A DNA stretch of 64,000 bases from Streptomyces sp. P9-A2 (GCF_036634175.1 NZ_JAZIFX010000001.1:7316001-7380000); one strand, 5' to 3'; positions 34,127-44,490 are shown, counted from the stretch's first letter. Translations and numbers: made by a program. The notes: generated from the letters alone by a model not told the origin.

Positions 34127-34152
34127 GCGTGCACACCACATGGGTGTGACGC
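34127..34152 (-). promoter_or_regulatory. Leader hairpin upstream of the attenuator
   Basis: GCGT (34127-34130), one unpaired base, then CACACC (34132-34137), a 5-base loop and GGTGTG plus ACGC (34143-34152) form a 10-bp stem. It is 5' of the U-tract hairpin in the ABC-F transcript. Short ORFs pass through it, so it could be the element that a stalled ribosome opens. Confidence 0.45.
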
Positions 34153-34299
34153 GGTGTCTCAGAACCTCAGACGAGCAACGTCCTTCTCCGATCGACGGCA
34201 ACAGAAGCGTTGTACACCGTACGAAGGGCCGGGAACGGGTGTCAACGCGTTTTTCCCGCGGGCCCGCGGGCCGCAAGGGCGCCGGGTGGGCCGGCCGGC

Positions 34300-35514
34300 T
34301 CAGCCGGTGAACGGCCCCTCGGCGCCGAAGGCCAGCTCCGCGAAGCGCTCGCCCATGCGACGGTGCGTGGCGGCGTCCGGGTGCAGCGCGTCGGGCAGCG
34401 GCAGCTCGGCGTGGTCCGCCTCGTCGTACAGCTTCCGGCCGTCCAGGTAGTGCAGATACGGGTCCTCGGCCGCCCGCTGCCTCACCACGCGGGCCAGCTC
34501 CTCCCGTACGACGTTGAGGGTCAGCTTCCCGGTGGCCCGTTCCCCGGGGTCCCCCATGGCCGCGAACCGGAGCCGGCCCTCGTCCAGGGTGCTGAGGTCG
34601 GGGAGGCTCGGGCCCGGGGTGTCCTCGTGGATGGGGCACAGAATGGGCGAGACGACCAGCAGCGGCGTCGTCGGGTGGCCATCGCGGATGGTGTCGAGGA
34701 AGCCGTGCACCGCCGGAGCGAAGGCACGCAGTCGCAGCAGATCGGTGTTGACCAGATTGATGCCGATCTTGACGCTGATCAGGTCCGCGGGCGTGTCCCG
34801 CATGGTCCGCGCGGTGAACGGATCGAGCAGGGCGCTGCCGCTCAGCCCCAGGTTCACCAGGTCCACCCCGCCGAGCGAGGCGGCCAGCGCCGGCCAGGTC
34901 GTGGTCGGGCTCGCGGCGTCGGAGCCGTGGCTGATCGAGCTGCCGTGGTGCAGCCACACCCTGCGGTCCCCGGGTGCCACCGGCGTCACCGGGGCGTCGG
35001 TGCGCAGGGCGACCAGCCGGGTCATCTCGTTGTGCGGGAGCCAGATCTCGACGCGCTTGTCACGGCCCGGCAGCCCGGTGAACCGGACCGTGCCCACGGG
35101 GCCCGGCCGCAGCTCGGCGGAGCCCGTGGCCATGTCCATCAGCATGACGTTGCCGTCGGGGGCGCGGGTCTGCCCGGCCGGTTCGCCGTCGATCAGCAGG
35201 TCGTAGACACCGTCCGGACGGGGCGGAGCACCCTTGTAGGCCATTTTGGTGCGGAGCACGTCCAGTTCCACGGCCGTGGCCCGGGTGCGCAGCACCAGCC
35301 GGACGCCGGACGGCTGTGCCTCCGCCATGGCCAGCTGACCGTCGGCGGCCTGCGCGCGGGCCCGGGCGGGCAACCGGTGCGGCTGCACGCCCTGCGCGGT
35401 CCGTTCCAGCTCGAGCGCGCCGCGCAGCAGCTCCTCGGTGAGCGGGGTGGTGATCCAGCCCTCCGCCGGAGAAGTGGGGGAGGAGCCGTTGGCGGGGGCG
35501 TGGGGGGTACTCAT
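34300..35514 (-). CDS. SGNH/GDSL-type hydrolase
   Basis: This is a 404-residue protein with ATG 35514 as start. It has the four SGNH blocks: Ser in HHGSSISHGSD, Gly in NLGLSGSALLD, Asn in KIGINLVNTD and the Asp-x2-His pair in DALHPDAATHRR. An N-terminal beta-rich domain of about 180 residues precedes them. The family comprises esterases and acetyl hydrolases acting on esters or polysaccharide acetyl groups. No signal peptide is evident, so it is probably cytoplasmic. The substrate is unknown. Confidence 0.88.
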   Translation of the reverse strand: MSTPHAPANGSSPTSPAEGWITTPLTEELLRGALELERTAQGVQPHRLPARARAQAADGQLAMAEAQPSGVRLVLRTRATAVELDVLRTKMAYKGAPPRPDGVYDLLIDGEPAGQTRAPDGNVMLMDMATGSAELRPGPVGTVRFTGLPGRDKRVEIWLPHNEMTRLVALRTDAPVTPVAPGDRRVWLHHGSSISHGSDAASPTTTWPALAASLGGVDLVNLGLSGSALLDPFTARTMRDTPADLISVKIGINLVNTDLLRLRAFAPAVHGFLDTIRDGHPTTPLLVVSPILCPIHEDTPGPSLPDLSTLDEGRLRFAAMGDPGERATGKLTLNVVREELARVVRQRAAEDPYLHYLDGRKLYDEADHAELPLPDALHPDAATHRRMGERFAELAFGAEGPFTG

Positions 35515-35624
35515 GATCGCAGGCTGTCAAGCGTGCCGGCGATCCGCAAACATTTATCCCGTGGGCTGTCATGGGTCGGCTGTCGTGGGTCGGTGGCTGT
35601 GGGTCGTGGGTCGGTGGTCGTGGC

Positions 35625-36041
35625 TCAGCAGGCGTCGCGGATCAGCTCGGCGAGACCGTGGTCCAGATCGAGCTGGAGGTGCTCCAGACCGGCCGGCACG
35701 AGTTCGCCGGTCGCTTCGAGGAACCGGCGTATCTCGCCCGAGCGGACATGTACGACGGCGGTCCCCTCCGGAGCGTGGAACTCCAGTACGGTCCGGTCGT
35801 AGCCGTACGGCCGGACACGGACGTCGCCGTGGCCCTCGGGCTCGTGCAGACCCGCGGTGAGCAGCTCGCGGGCGAAGGTCCAGCAGACCTCGACGCCCTC
35901 CAGGGTGGCGGGAGCGGGGAAGGACATGCGGACGGCGAACGGATCACTCCGGTCGTAATGCAAAGTGGCGGGAATACTCGCCATCCGCGGCGCGGCGGCG
36001 ACGAGACGGGCCTCGACGGGCTGGTCGATGACGGTGGACAA
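35625..36041 (-). CDS. ssgD: SsgA-like sporulation/cell-division protein
   Basis: This 138-residue protein starts at GTG 36041. It has the SsgA-like fold sequence (ATLHYDRSDPFAVRMSFPAP, VCWTFARELLTAGLHEPEGH, GDVRVRP, HVRSGEIRRFLEAT). SALPs are found only in sporulating actinobacteria and guide septation and wall remodelling. The symbol ssgD is given from remembered synteny (next to endonuclease V and an ABC-F gene) and could be wrong; family membership is certain. Confidence 0.88.
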   Translation of the reverse strand: MSTVIDQPVEARLVAAAPRMASIPATLHYDRSDPFAVRMSFPAPATLEGVEVCWTFARELLTAGLHEPEGHGDVRVRPYGYDRTVLEFHAPEGTAVVHVRSGEIRRFLEATGELVPAGLEHLQLDLDHGLAELIRDAC

Positions 36042-36412
36042 CGCCTTGCTCCCTCGTGACGGCTGGACAACTTCCGGGCGGATAGGGCGGGCTACTCAAA
36101 GAGACGACGGAATCGGCCGATCCGTGCCCACCGGAACAGCGTGACCTCTGTCACCGCCTCCATGCGCCGGTGTGATCAGGCTTCCCCGGGACGGGTGTTG
36201 CATGCGGCATGTGCGGGGTGCCGTGGGTGTCGAGTACCCGGGAGGGCGCCGGACCGGTGCGCGGGAGCGGGGGCAGGCAGGACCGGTTCACGGGACGAGG
36301 AGGCCAGGTGCCGCGGGGGCAGCGGTGCGGGGGCGGTGCAGGGGCGGCCGCACATGAGCAGGAGTCGGCTCCGGCGCGCGAAGTCCTCCGAACCCGTAGG
36401 CTCGGCGCCATC
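36042..36412. other. Intergenic region between divergent ssgD and endonuclease V genes
   Basis: This is 371 bp with no supported gene. It should hold both promoters. An imperfect repeat of GTGCGGGGGC-like runs lies near 36330-36345. No clear operator was recognised. Confidence 0.5.
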
Positions 36413-37219
36413 ATGACGAGCGTACGTATCCCTGGCGGCTGGCCCACGACCGAGGGAGCGGCCCGTGCCGTCCAGGACGGACTGCGCGGGCGGGTGGTGC
36501 TCGACGAGCCAGGCCCGCCGCCCGGGACGGGCCGGGTCACCGGGGTCGACGTGGCGTACGACGACGAGCGGGACCTCGTCGCGGCGGCCGCCGTCGTCCT
36601 GGACGGGGCGAGCCTCGAGGTCGTCGCCGAGGCGACGGCCGTCGGCCGGATCTCCTTCCCGTACGTGCCCGGCCTGCTGGCCTTCCGGGAGATCCCCACC
36701 GTGCTGGCCGCCCTCGACGCCCTGCCGTGCCCGCCGGGCCTGGCCGCCCTCGACGCCCTGCCGTGCCCGCCGGGCCTGGTCGTCTGCGACGGCTACGGGC
36801 TCGCCCACCCCCGCCGTTTCGGCCTGGCCAGCCATCTCGGGGTCCTCACCGGCCTGCCGACGATCGGCGTCGCCAAGAACCCGTTCACCTTCACCTTCGC
36901 GGCCCCGGCGACCCCGCGCGGCAGCACGGCCCCGCTGCTCGCCGGCACCGAGGAGGTCGGCCGGGCCCTGCGCACCAGGGACTCCGTCAAGCCGGTCTTC
37001 GTCTCGGTCGGCCATCGCGTCGGTCTCGCCAACGCCTGCGCCCACACCCTCGCGCTGACTCCCGCCCACCGCCTCCCGGAAACCACCCGCCGGGCGGACG
37101 CCCTGTGCCGCAGGGCCCTCCGGGAGGCAGTGGGCGCGGACCCGGGTCTTCCGTCCGGACCGGGCCGGACCGGAACCCGGGGCCCGCGAGCCCGACTCGA
37201 TCCGCCGGACAGGCCCTAA
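36413..37219 (+). CDS. nfi: Endonuclease V (deoxyinosine 3' endonuclease) with internal duplication
   Basis: This 268-residue protein starts at ATG 36413. The catalytic acids of the family are present: Asp in GVDVAYDD, Glu in FREIPTV and Asp in VCDGYGLAHPRR, with GVAKNPF after. The enzyme nicks DNA near deaminated adenine as a repair step. Twelve residues (AALDALPCPPGL) are encoded twice in tandem between the catalytic Glu and the second Asp. This lengthens a helix-strand connection that is normally fixed in length. The last ~40 residues are Arg/Pro-rich and non-conserved. It overlaps the stop of the convergent small gene by four bases. Confidence 0.92.
   Translation: MTSVRIPGGWPTTEGAARAVQDGLRGRVVLDEPGPPPGTGRVTGVDVAYDDERDLVAAAAVVLDGASLEVVAEATAVGRISFPYVPGLLAFREIPTVLAALDALPCPPGLAALDALPCPPGLVVCDGYGLAHPRRFGLASHLGVLTGLPTIGVAKNPFTFTFAAPATPRGSTAPLLAGTEEVGRALRTRDSVKPVFVSVGHRVGLANACAHTLALTPAHRLPETTRRADALCRRALREAVGADPGLPSGPGRTGTRGPRARLDPPDRP
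36704..36775 (+). repeat. Perfect 36-bp in-frame tandem duplication inside nfi
   Basis: Bases 36704-36739 and 36740-36775 are identical and begin CTGGCCGCCCTCGACG. The identity suggests a recent duplication; collapse would restore the standard protein. Confidence 0.97.
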
Positions 37220-37431
37220 ACGGCTCCCTCCCGCTCGTCACCCCCGCCCTGCTCGATACGCCAACGGCCCACCTCGCGGTACTCGGAGTCGTAGATCTCC
37301 GACCCGTCACCGGCCGTCATCGGGTAGTGGCGCAGGTTCCCGCCCCAGTAGCGCAGGATCCGCCCCAGTTCACCCACGGGGTCCTTCGCCAACGCCTCGT
37401 CGTCCATGCTCACTTCGAGAAGAAATCGCAT
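37216..37431 (-). CDS. Small conserved hypothetical protein
   Basis: This is a 71-residue protein with an ATG at 37431. It reads MRFLLEVSMDDEALAKDPVG, then ILRYWGGNLRHYP and YDSEYREVGRWRI. I recognise this as a common small Streptomyces protein, often in several copies and sometimes near mobile or phage-like genes, with no known role. The sequence is charged, soluble and without membrane segments. It is convergent with nfi and overlaps it by four bases. Confidence 0.7.
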   Translation of the reverse strand: MRFLLEVSMDDEALAKDPVGELGRILRYWGGNLRHYPMTAGDGSEIYDSEYREVGRWRIEQGGGDEREGAV

Positions 37432-37620
37432 GCCTTCAAGCGTTCCATTGAACTCCTTCTTGGCACTTGTGCGGAGAGTGTCGCCGACCGGCCCGGATCC
37501 GGTACCGGAAAGTCCCCACTCGGTGCCGCCGCGGGCGGATGCGGGGCGACGCGAACCGGGTACGTACACCTGAGTACCCGTACGGATGCCGGACCGCCAC
37601 TCGATCGGCAGGCTGAAGGC

Positions 37621-37767
37621 ATGACAACGTGCCGTGCGTCCAAGCCAGTTGCCCCCGCCGTCCGGCCCACCGGGCGGGCGATGGCCTTCGGGCTGGCCCT
37701 CGCCGTCCTGGCGGGCGTCGGCTGGATCGCCGGGATGATCTACACGGTGCTGGAGCGGCCCTTCTAG
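37621..37767 (+). CDS. Small single-span membrane protein
   Basis: This 48-residue frame starts at ATG 37621. It has a positively charged N-terminus and one clear membrane helix (AMAFGLALAVLAGVGWIAGM), ending IYTVLERPF. No function is known. The MITE-like element starts at its stop codon, so any native terminator has been displaced. Confidence 0.55.
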   Translation: MTTCRASKPVAPAVRPTGRAMAFGLALAVLAGVGWIAGMIYTVLERPF

Positions 37768-38009
37768 GACGTGTTTCGAACGTAGCGCCGGCCGTCCGGA
37801 GGGCGGGCCCCGCGGCGTCATGGGGGTCCCCCCTGCTCGAGCGGAGCCGAGAGCTTGGGGGAGCGTGCGATCGCACGGCGGAGGGCCGCCCGCGTACCGG
37901 GCGTACACGGGCGATCCCCACAACGCGGCTGAGGGTCCCCCCTGCTCGAAGAGCTTGGGGGAGTGCGTGCCGGACGCCGCGGGGCAGGCGGGACTTTCGA
38001 AACACGCCC
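37767..38009 (-). mobile_element. MITE-like element, copy 2 (inverted relative to copy 1)
   Basis: This 243-bp element is the reverse complement of copy 1 with few differences. The ends are GGACGTGTTTCGAA and TTCGAAACACGCCC. The stop codon TAG of the small membrane protein overlaps its left end. It contains the same CTCGAGCGGAGCCGAGAGCTT and CTCGAAGAGCTT palindromic cores. Confidence 0.85.
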
Positions 38010-38372
38010 TGGGAGAGGCGCGGCGCTCCGGACCGGCGGAGCCACCCGGCCACCTTGCTGCTGATGTCCTGCGGGCCCGCGCTCCACCGCCCCTCTCGTC
38101 AGCGTCACCGTCCCGCTTCCCCGCCGCCCCTCCGGTGCCGATGGGCGTGTCTGGCGCCGATTGCTCCGCGACCGGGCGGAGGAGGCCTGCCGCACCGTCG
38201 CGTCGAAGCGTTTGGTGGCGGAAGCGGACGACACCTGAGCCGGGCGGGAGCACGGGCCGCGCCGTACAGTGGCGAACAGTGGCCAAGCGCTTGCTCGCCT
38301 GCTCTTGTGCTGAGTGGGAGGTGTTCTTAGCATCATCGGTGTGACAGTGATTATGTCAAAGCTGGGGGTGTG
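38010..38372. other. Gene-free interval upstream of the beta-oxidation operon
   Basis: No intact gene is supported. A plus-strand frame reading RLLRDRAEEACRTVASKRLV and ADDT up to a stop near 38238 has coding character and may be the tail of a gene cut off by the element. The AT-richer stretch 38325-38360 probably holds the operon promoter. Confidence 0.4.
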
Positions 38373-39583
38373 ATGACGGAGGCACAGAAGCCGGCACCCG
38401 CGCGGTCGCCGGGGCAGGGGCCGCTGACCGGTGTGCGGGTGGTCGAGCTGGCCGGAATCGGCCCCGGCCCGTTCGCCGCGATGCTCCTGGCCGACCTGGG
38501 TGCCGACGTCGTCCGCGTGGACCGCCCCGGCGGCCCCGGACTCGGTATCGACCCGGCGTACGACGTCACCAACCGCAACAAGCGCTCCGTGGTCGTCGAC
38601 CTGAAGGCTCCCGACGGCGCCGGCCGTGTCCTCGACCTGGTCGAGCGCGCCGACATCCTCGTCGAGGGCTTCCGCCCCGGTGTCGCCGAGCGCCTCGGTG
38701 TCGGCCCCGGGGACTGCCACGCCCGCAACCCGGGCCTCGTCTACGGCCGGATGACCGGCTGGGGCCAGGAGGGGCCGCTCGCGGACCGCGCGGGGCACGA
38801 CATCGCCTACATCGCCCGCACCGGCACCCTCGGCATGATCGGCGATCCCGGCCGGCCGCCGGCCGTTCCGGCCAACCTGCTCGGCGACTACGCGGGCGGC
38901 TCCCTCTACCTCGTCGTCGGCGTTCTCGCCGCCCTGCACCATGCGCGCCTGGGCGGCACCGGGCAGGTCGTCGACGCCGCCATCGTGGACGGAACCGCCC
39001 ACCTTTCCGCCATGATCCACGGCATGCTCGCCGCCGGAGCCTGGCAGGACCGGCGCGGGGCCAACCTCCTCGACGGCGGCTGCCCGTACTACGGGACATA
39101 CGAGACGGCCGACGGCGGGTACATGGCGGTGGGCGCGCTCGAACCGCAGTTCTACGACGAGTTCCTGCGGCTGCTCGGCATCGAGGACGAGGACGAGGGC
39201 GATGAGGACGGGAACGGGCTCGGGTTCTCCGGGGCCCGCATCGACGTCACCCGGTGGCCCGCCCTGCGCGAGCGGGTCACCGCCCGCTTCAAGGAACGCA
39301 CCCGCGACGAGTGGACCGCAGTCTTCGACGGCTCCGACGCGTGCGTGGCCCCCGTCCTGTCGCTGCGCGAGGCCCCGCACGACCCGCACCTCGCCGCCCG
39401 CTCCACCTTCACCGACCACGCCGGTATCACCCAGCCCGCACCGGCCCCGCGGTTCTCCGTCACCCCCACCAGCGTCCGCACCGGGCCCGCCCGGCCGGGC
39501 ACCGACACCGACGACGTGGCCCGCGACTGGGACGTCCCCCGACTGCTGTCCGCCCCCCGACCCCCTCAGCGAAAGGCCTCCCC

Positions 39584-39587
<4 letters not shown>
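38373..39587 (+). CDS. CaiB/BaiF family, alpha-methylacyl-CoA racemase-like
   Basis: The gene encodes 404 residues from ATG 38373 (a GTG one codon earlier is possible). It starts [20 protein letters not shown] like class III CoA-transferases. It has the racemase-specific pattern [20 protein letters not shown] with catalytic His, then [16 protein letters not shown] with catalytic Asp. Alpha-methylacyl-CoA racemase inverts 2-methyl-branched acyl-CoAs so that they can enter beta-oxidation. This suits the thiolase and FadB genes that follow. Its stop overlaps the next start as GTGA. Confidence 0.88.
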
Positions 39588-40798
<1,211 letters not shown>

Positions 40799-40880
40799 AA
40801 CCCCGGCGGAACCCGGACCCGAGCGACCGGACGACCTGAGCGACCGGAGCGCCCCGAGCGACTTCTACGGAGACCTTGTC

Positions 40881-43076
40881 ATGACCGACACCCCCACCAT
40901 CCGCTGGGAACAGGACGACACCGGCGTCGTCACCCTCGTCCTCGACGATCCGCACCAGTCCGCGAACACCATGAACCAGGCGTTCCGTGACTCCCTCGCG
41001 GTGATCACCGACCGTCTGGAGGCGGAGAAGGACGGCATCCGCGGCATCATCCTCACCTCGGCGAAGAAGACCTTCTTCGCCGGCGGCGACCTGCGTGACC
41101 TGATCAAGGTCACCCCCGAGACGGCACAGGACCTGTTCGACGGCGGCATGGCGATCAAGCGTCAGATGCGACGCATCGAGACCCTCGGCAAGCCGGTCGT
41201 CGCGGCCGTCAACGGAGCTGCCCTCGGCGGCGGCTACGAACTCGCCCTCGCCTGCCACCACCGGATCGCCCTCGACGCGCCCGGCTCCAGGATCGGCTGC
41301 CCCGAGGTCACCCTCGGCCTGCTCCCCGGAGGCGGCGGCGTCGTCCGCACCGTCCGGATGCTCGGCATCACCGACGCCCTGCTGAAGGTGCTGCTCCAGG
41401 GCACCCAGTACAGCCCGCGCCGCGCCCTGGAGAACGGTCTCGTCGACGACGTGGCCGAGAACCGCGAGGAACTGATCGCCAAGGCCCGCGCCTTCATCGA
41501 CGCGAACCCCGAGTCCGCCCAGCCCTGGGACCGGCCCGGCTACCGCATCCCGGGCGGCACCCCGTCCCACCCCAAGTTCGCGGCCAACCTGCCCGCCTTC
41601 CCGGCAAGCCTGCGCAAGCAGACGAACGGCGCCCCCTACCCGGCGCCGCGCAACATCCTCGCCGCCGCCGTCGAGGGCGCCCAGGTCGACTTCGAGACCG
41701 CCCAGGTCATCGAGGCCCGCTACTTCGTCGAGCTGGCCGCCGGACAGACGTCGAAGAACATGATCCAGGCGTTCTTCTTCGACCTCCAGGCCGTCAACTC
41801 CGGCGCCAACCGCCCCCAGGGCATCGAGCCCCGCAAGGTCGCCAAGGTCGCCGTGCTCGGCGCCGGGATGATGGGCGCGGGCATCGCCTACTCGTGCGCC
41901 CGCGCGGGCATCGACGTCGTCCTCAAGGACGTCACGCCGGAAGCGGCCGCCAAGGGCAAGGCGTACTCCGAGAAGCTGTGCGCCAAGGCCGTCTCCCGGG
42001 GCCGGACGACCCAGGAGAAGGCCGACGCGCTCCTCGCGCGGATCACTCCCACCGCCGAGGCGGAAGACCTGGCCGGCTGCGACGCGGTCATCGAGGCCGT
42101 CTTCGAGGACACCGTCCTCAAGCACAAGGTGTTCCAGGAGATCCAGGACGTCGTCGGCCCCGACGCGCTCCTGTGCTCCAACACCTCCACCCTCCCCATC
42201 ACCGCCCTCGCCGAAGGCATCGAACGCCAGAGCGACTTCATCGGGCTGCACTTCTTCTCCCCGGTGGACAAGATGCCGCTCGTCGAGATCATCAAGGGCG
42301 AGCGGACCGGCGAGGAGGCACTCGCCCGAGCCTTCGACCTGGTCCGGCAGATCAACAAGACGCCGATCGTCGTCAACGACAGCCGCGGCTTCTTCACCTC
42401 CCGGGTCATCGGCCACTTCATCAACGAGGGCGTCGCCATGGTCGGCGAGGGCATCGAGCCCGCCTCCGTCGAGCAGGCCGCCGCCCAGGCCGGCTACCCC
42501 GCCAAGGTGCTCTCCCTGATGGACGAGCTGACCCTCACCCTCCCGCGCAAGATCCGTAACGAGTCCAGGCGGGCCGTCGAGGAGGCCGGCGGCACCTGGA
42601 CCGCGCACCCCGCCGAGGCCGTCATCGACCGCATGGTCGACGAGTTCGGCCGCCCCGGACGCGCCGGCGGCGCCGGTTTCTACACGTACAAGGAGGACGG
42701 CGGGCGCGACGCCCTGTGGCCCGGCCTGCGTGAGCACTTCACCGAGCCGGGGTACGAGATCCCGTTCCGGGACATGCAGGAGCGGATGCTGTTCGCCGAG
42801 GCGCTGGACACTGTCCGGCTCCTGGAGGAGGGCGTGCTGACCTCGGTCGCCGACGCCAACATCGGCTCCGTCCTCGGTATCGGCTTCCCCGGCTGGACCG
42901 GCGGCGTCCTGCAGTACATCAACGGCTACGACGGCGGCGCCGGGGGAGGGACCGGGCTGCCCGGATTCGTGGCCCGCGCGCGTGAACTCGCCGAGCGGTA
43001 CGGCGAGCGCTTCGCACCGCCGGCACTGCTGGTGGACAAGGCGGAGAAGGGGGAGCGGTTCACGGACGCCCGCTGA
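40881..43076 (+). CDS. fadB: Enoyl-CoA hydratase / 3-hydroxyacyl-CoA dehydrogenase fusion
   Basis: This is a 731-residue protein with an ATG start behind GGAGACC. Residues 1-~200 are a crotonase domain (AGGDLRDLIKV, GAALGGGYELALACHHRIAL with catalytic Glu, PEVTLGLLPGGGG). Residues ~320-500 are the NAD-binding domain (VAVLGAGMMGAGIAYSCARA, then NTSTLPITAL and GLHFFSPVDKMPLVEII). The C-terminal dehydrogenase domains follow (GFFTSRVIGHFINEG). It hydrates enoyl-CoA and oxidises the hydroxyacyl-CoA, pairing with the thiolase upstream. It ends the operon. Confidence 0.95.
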   Translation: MTDTPTIRWEQDDTGVVTLVLDDPHQSANTMNQAFRDSLAVITDRLEAEKDGIRGIILTSAKKTFFAGGDLRDLIKVTPETAQDLFDGGMAIKRQMRRIETLGKPVVAAVNGAALGGGYELALACHHRIALDAPGSRIGCPEVTLGLLPGGGGVVRTVRMLGITDALLKVLLQGTQYSPRRALENGLVDDVAENREELIAKARAFIDANPESAQPWDRPGYRIPGGTPSHPKFAANLPAFPASLRKQTNGAPYPAPRNILAAAVEGAQVDFETAQVIEARYFVELAAGQTSKNMIQAFFFDLQAVNSGANRPQGIEPRKVAKVAVLGAGMMGAGIAYSCARAGIDVVLKDVTPEAAAKGKAYSEKLCAKAVSRGRTTQEKADALLARITPTAEAEDLAGCDAVIEAVFEDTVLKHKVFQEIQDVVGPDALLCSNTSTLPITALAEGIERQSDFIGLHFFSPVDKMPLVEIIKGERTGEEALARAFDLVRQINKTPIVVNDSRGFFTSRVIGHFINEGVAMVGEGIEPASVEQAAAQAGYPAKVLSLMDELTLTLPRKIRNESRRAVEEAGGTWTAHPAEAVIDRMVDEFGRPGRAGGAGFYTYKEDGGRDALWPGLREHFTEPGYEIPFRDMQERMLFAEALDTVRLLEEGVLTSVADANIGSVLGIGFPGWTGGVLQYINGYDGGAGGGTGLPGFVARARELAERYGERFAPPALLVDKAEKGERFTDAR

Positions 43077-43099
43077 CCCTCCGGTACGTGCGGCCGACC

Positions 43100-43134
43100 G
43101 GCGGGGACAGGAGCATCAGCCTCCGGTCCCCGCC
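43100..43134. terminator. Hairpin terminator between fadB and the MerR gene
   Basis: GGCGGGGAC-A-GGAG (43100-43113) pairs with CTCC-G-GTCCCCGCC (43121-43134) around a 7-base loop. It overlaps the last codons of the convergent MerR-family gene. Confidence 0.8.
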
Positions 43135-43883
43135 GTCCCCGCCGTCCCCGCCGTCCCCGCCGTCCCCGCCTCCGCCGACCCCGTACCCTCCCCGCCGTCC
43201 AGCCACTCCCGCAGCTCCTCGCGCAGCGACCGCTGAAAGGCCGTGAGCAGCGCCTGGACCACGAGCGGGTGCATATGGGCGGAGAGCGACTTCACGTCCC
43301 GCGGGTCCCGCTCGGCCACCGCGTCCCGCAGTAGCCGCGACAGCTCCTGTGCGGCCGCGCGGGCGTGCTCGGTGAGCGTCGTACGGGCCTCGAGGATCGT
43401 CTCGTGCGTCAGCGGTACGTCCAGCAGCTCGACGCCGAGCCGCAGCAGCCCGGCGTCGACCCGGAAGTCCTCGCCGTCCCGCTCGACGACGTTCAGCGCC
43501 GCCAGCCGCCGAAGATCCTCGTCGCCCAGCGCCCGCCCCGCCCGTCGCTCCAGTTCCCCGCGCGACACCTCCTCCACCGTGTCGGGCGCCCAGGAGGCCA
43601 CCACCGCGCGCTGGATCGCCAGGTCCCGCACACTCAGATCCGGCGGCAGCTGCCCCAGGTAGCGCTCGATGGCCGCCAGCGTCATGCCCTGCCGCTGCAG
43701 CTCCTCGACCAGGGCCAGCCGGGCCAGGTGTTCCCGCCCGTAGTGGCCGACGCGGCGCGGCCCGATCACCGGCGGCGGGAGCAGTCCCTTGCTGCTGTAG
43801 AACCGGACCGTCCGCACTGTGACCCCGGCCCGCGCCGCCAGTTCGTCGATGGTGAGGGCCGGCTCCTCGATGTCGGTCGTCAT
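43116..43883 (-). CDS. MerR-family transcriptional regulator
   Basis: The gene encodes 255 residues from ATG 43883. The MerR HTH is LTIDELAARAGVTVRTVRFY, with the wing SSKGLLPPPVIGPRRVGHYG and helix LARLALVEELQRQGMTLAAI. The rest is a helical effector domain with no metal-binding cysteines. The last residues are a (GTA)n run encoded by 9-bp repeats. It is convergent with the beta-oxidation operon; similar MerR genes beside fadB operons act as lipid-responsive regulators, but that is only an analogy. An ACTG-N6-CAGT palindrome (43897-43910) upstream may be its operator. Confidence 0.88.
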   Translation of the reverse strand: MTTDIEEPALTIDELAARAGVTVRTVRFYSSKGLLPPPVIGPRRVGHYGREHLARLALVEELQRQGMTLAAIERYLGQLPPDLSVRDLAIQRAVVASWAPDTVEEVSRGELERRAGRALGDEDLRRLAALNVVERDGEDFRVDAGLLRLGVELLDVPLTHETILEARTTLTEHARAAAQELSRLLRDAVAERDPRDVKSLSAHMHPLVVQALLTAFQRSLREELREWLDGGEGTGSAEAGTAGTAGTAGTAGTGG

Positions 43884-44100
43884 GTACAGCAGTATTACTG
43901 TCTCACCAGTGGTGCGACATCTCACCGCCCGTACGGCCTCCGCGCGCTGCCCCCTCCGGGCGGCCGCTCCCCAAGTACCGGCCCTCGCCCGCCGCCTCCC
44001 GCTCTCCGGGCCGGTTTCCGGTTTTCCGGCTCGGCCCGTACGCCCACGGCCCGTCAGATGCCCCCTTCTGCGCACGAGTTGACCGTTGTACCGTCCGCGC

Positions 44101-44469
44101 ATGCCGATACGCACGCGCTTCACGACCTGGAGACCGCTTGTGACGGTGGCCCTGGCCGCCCTGACGGCCACGCTGCTCGCCCCCACGACGGCGACCGCGG
44201 CGGGCACCGCGGCGGGCACCGCGCCGCGCGAGAGCCGGCCCGTCCACTCCTACGACGACGCGATCCGCGAGGCCGTCTGGGTGGACACCGGAATCGACGA
44301 GGACGGCGACGGACGGACCGACCGCGTCGCCGAACCCGCGCAGCGGGGCCGGCAGGTCCCCGTCATCATGGACGCCAGCCCGTACTACTCCTGCTGCGGG
44401 CGAGGCAACGAGAGCGAACGCAAGACGTACGACGCGAACGGCGACATCGTCCGGATGCCGCTGTTCTAC
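44101..44469 (+). pseudogene. X-Pro dipeptidyl-peptidase (S15), 5' fragment
   Basis: The fragment starts at ATG 44101 with a signal peptide (VTVALAALTATLLAPTTATAA). It continues into the S15 hydrolase N-terminus (EAVWVDTGIDEDGDGRTDRV, VPVIMDASPYYSCCGRGNES). It stops at codon TAC (44467-44469), where the IS200/IS605-type element begins; read-through adds only L and then a stop. The catalytic residues all lie in the other fragment, so a secreted inactive stub of about 124 residues would be made. Confidence 0.85.
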
Positions 44470-44490
44470 CTCTGATCTTGGCCGGTGTTC

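Noticed and set aside
34000..34134. N-terminal extension of the ABC-F protein starting MHAACDLGIRAV
   Set aside because: It would be translated through the terminator hairpin and U-tract; the ABC domain starts normally at 33939.
37818..39419. Long minus-strand frame opposite the racemase gene
   Set aside because: Arg/Gly-rich shadow of a well-conserved plus-strand gene and the MITE-like element.
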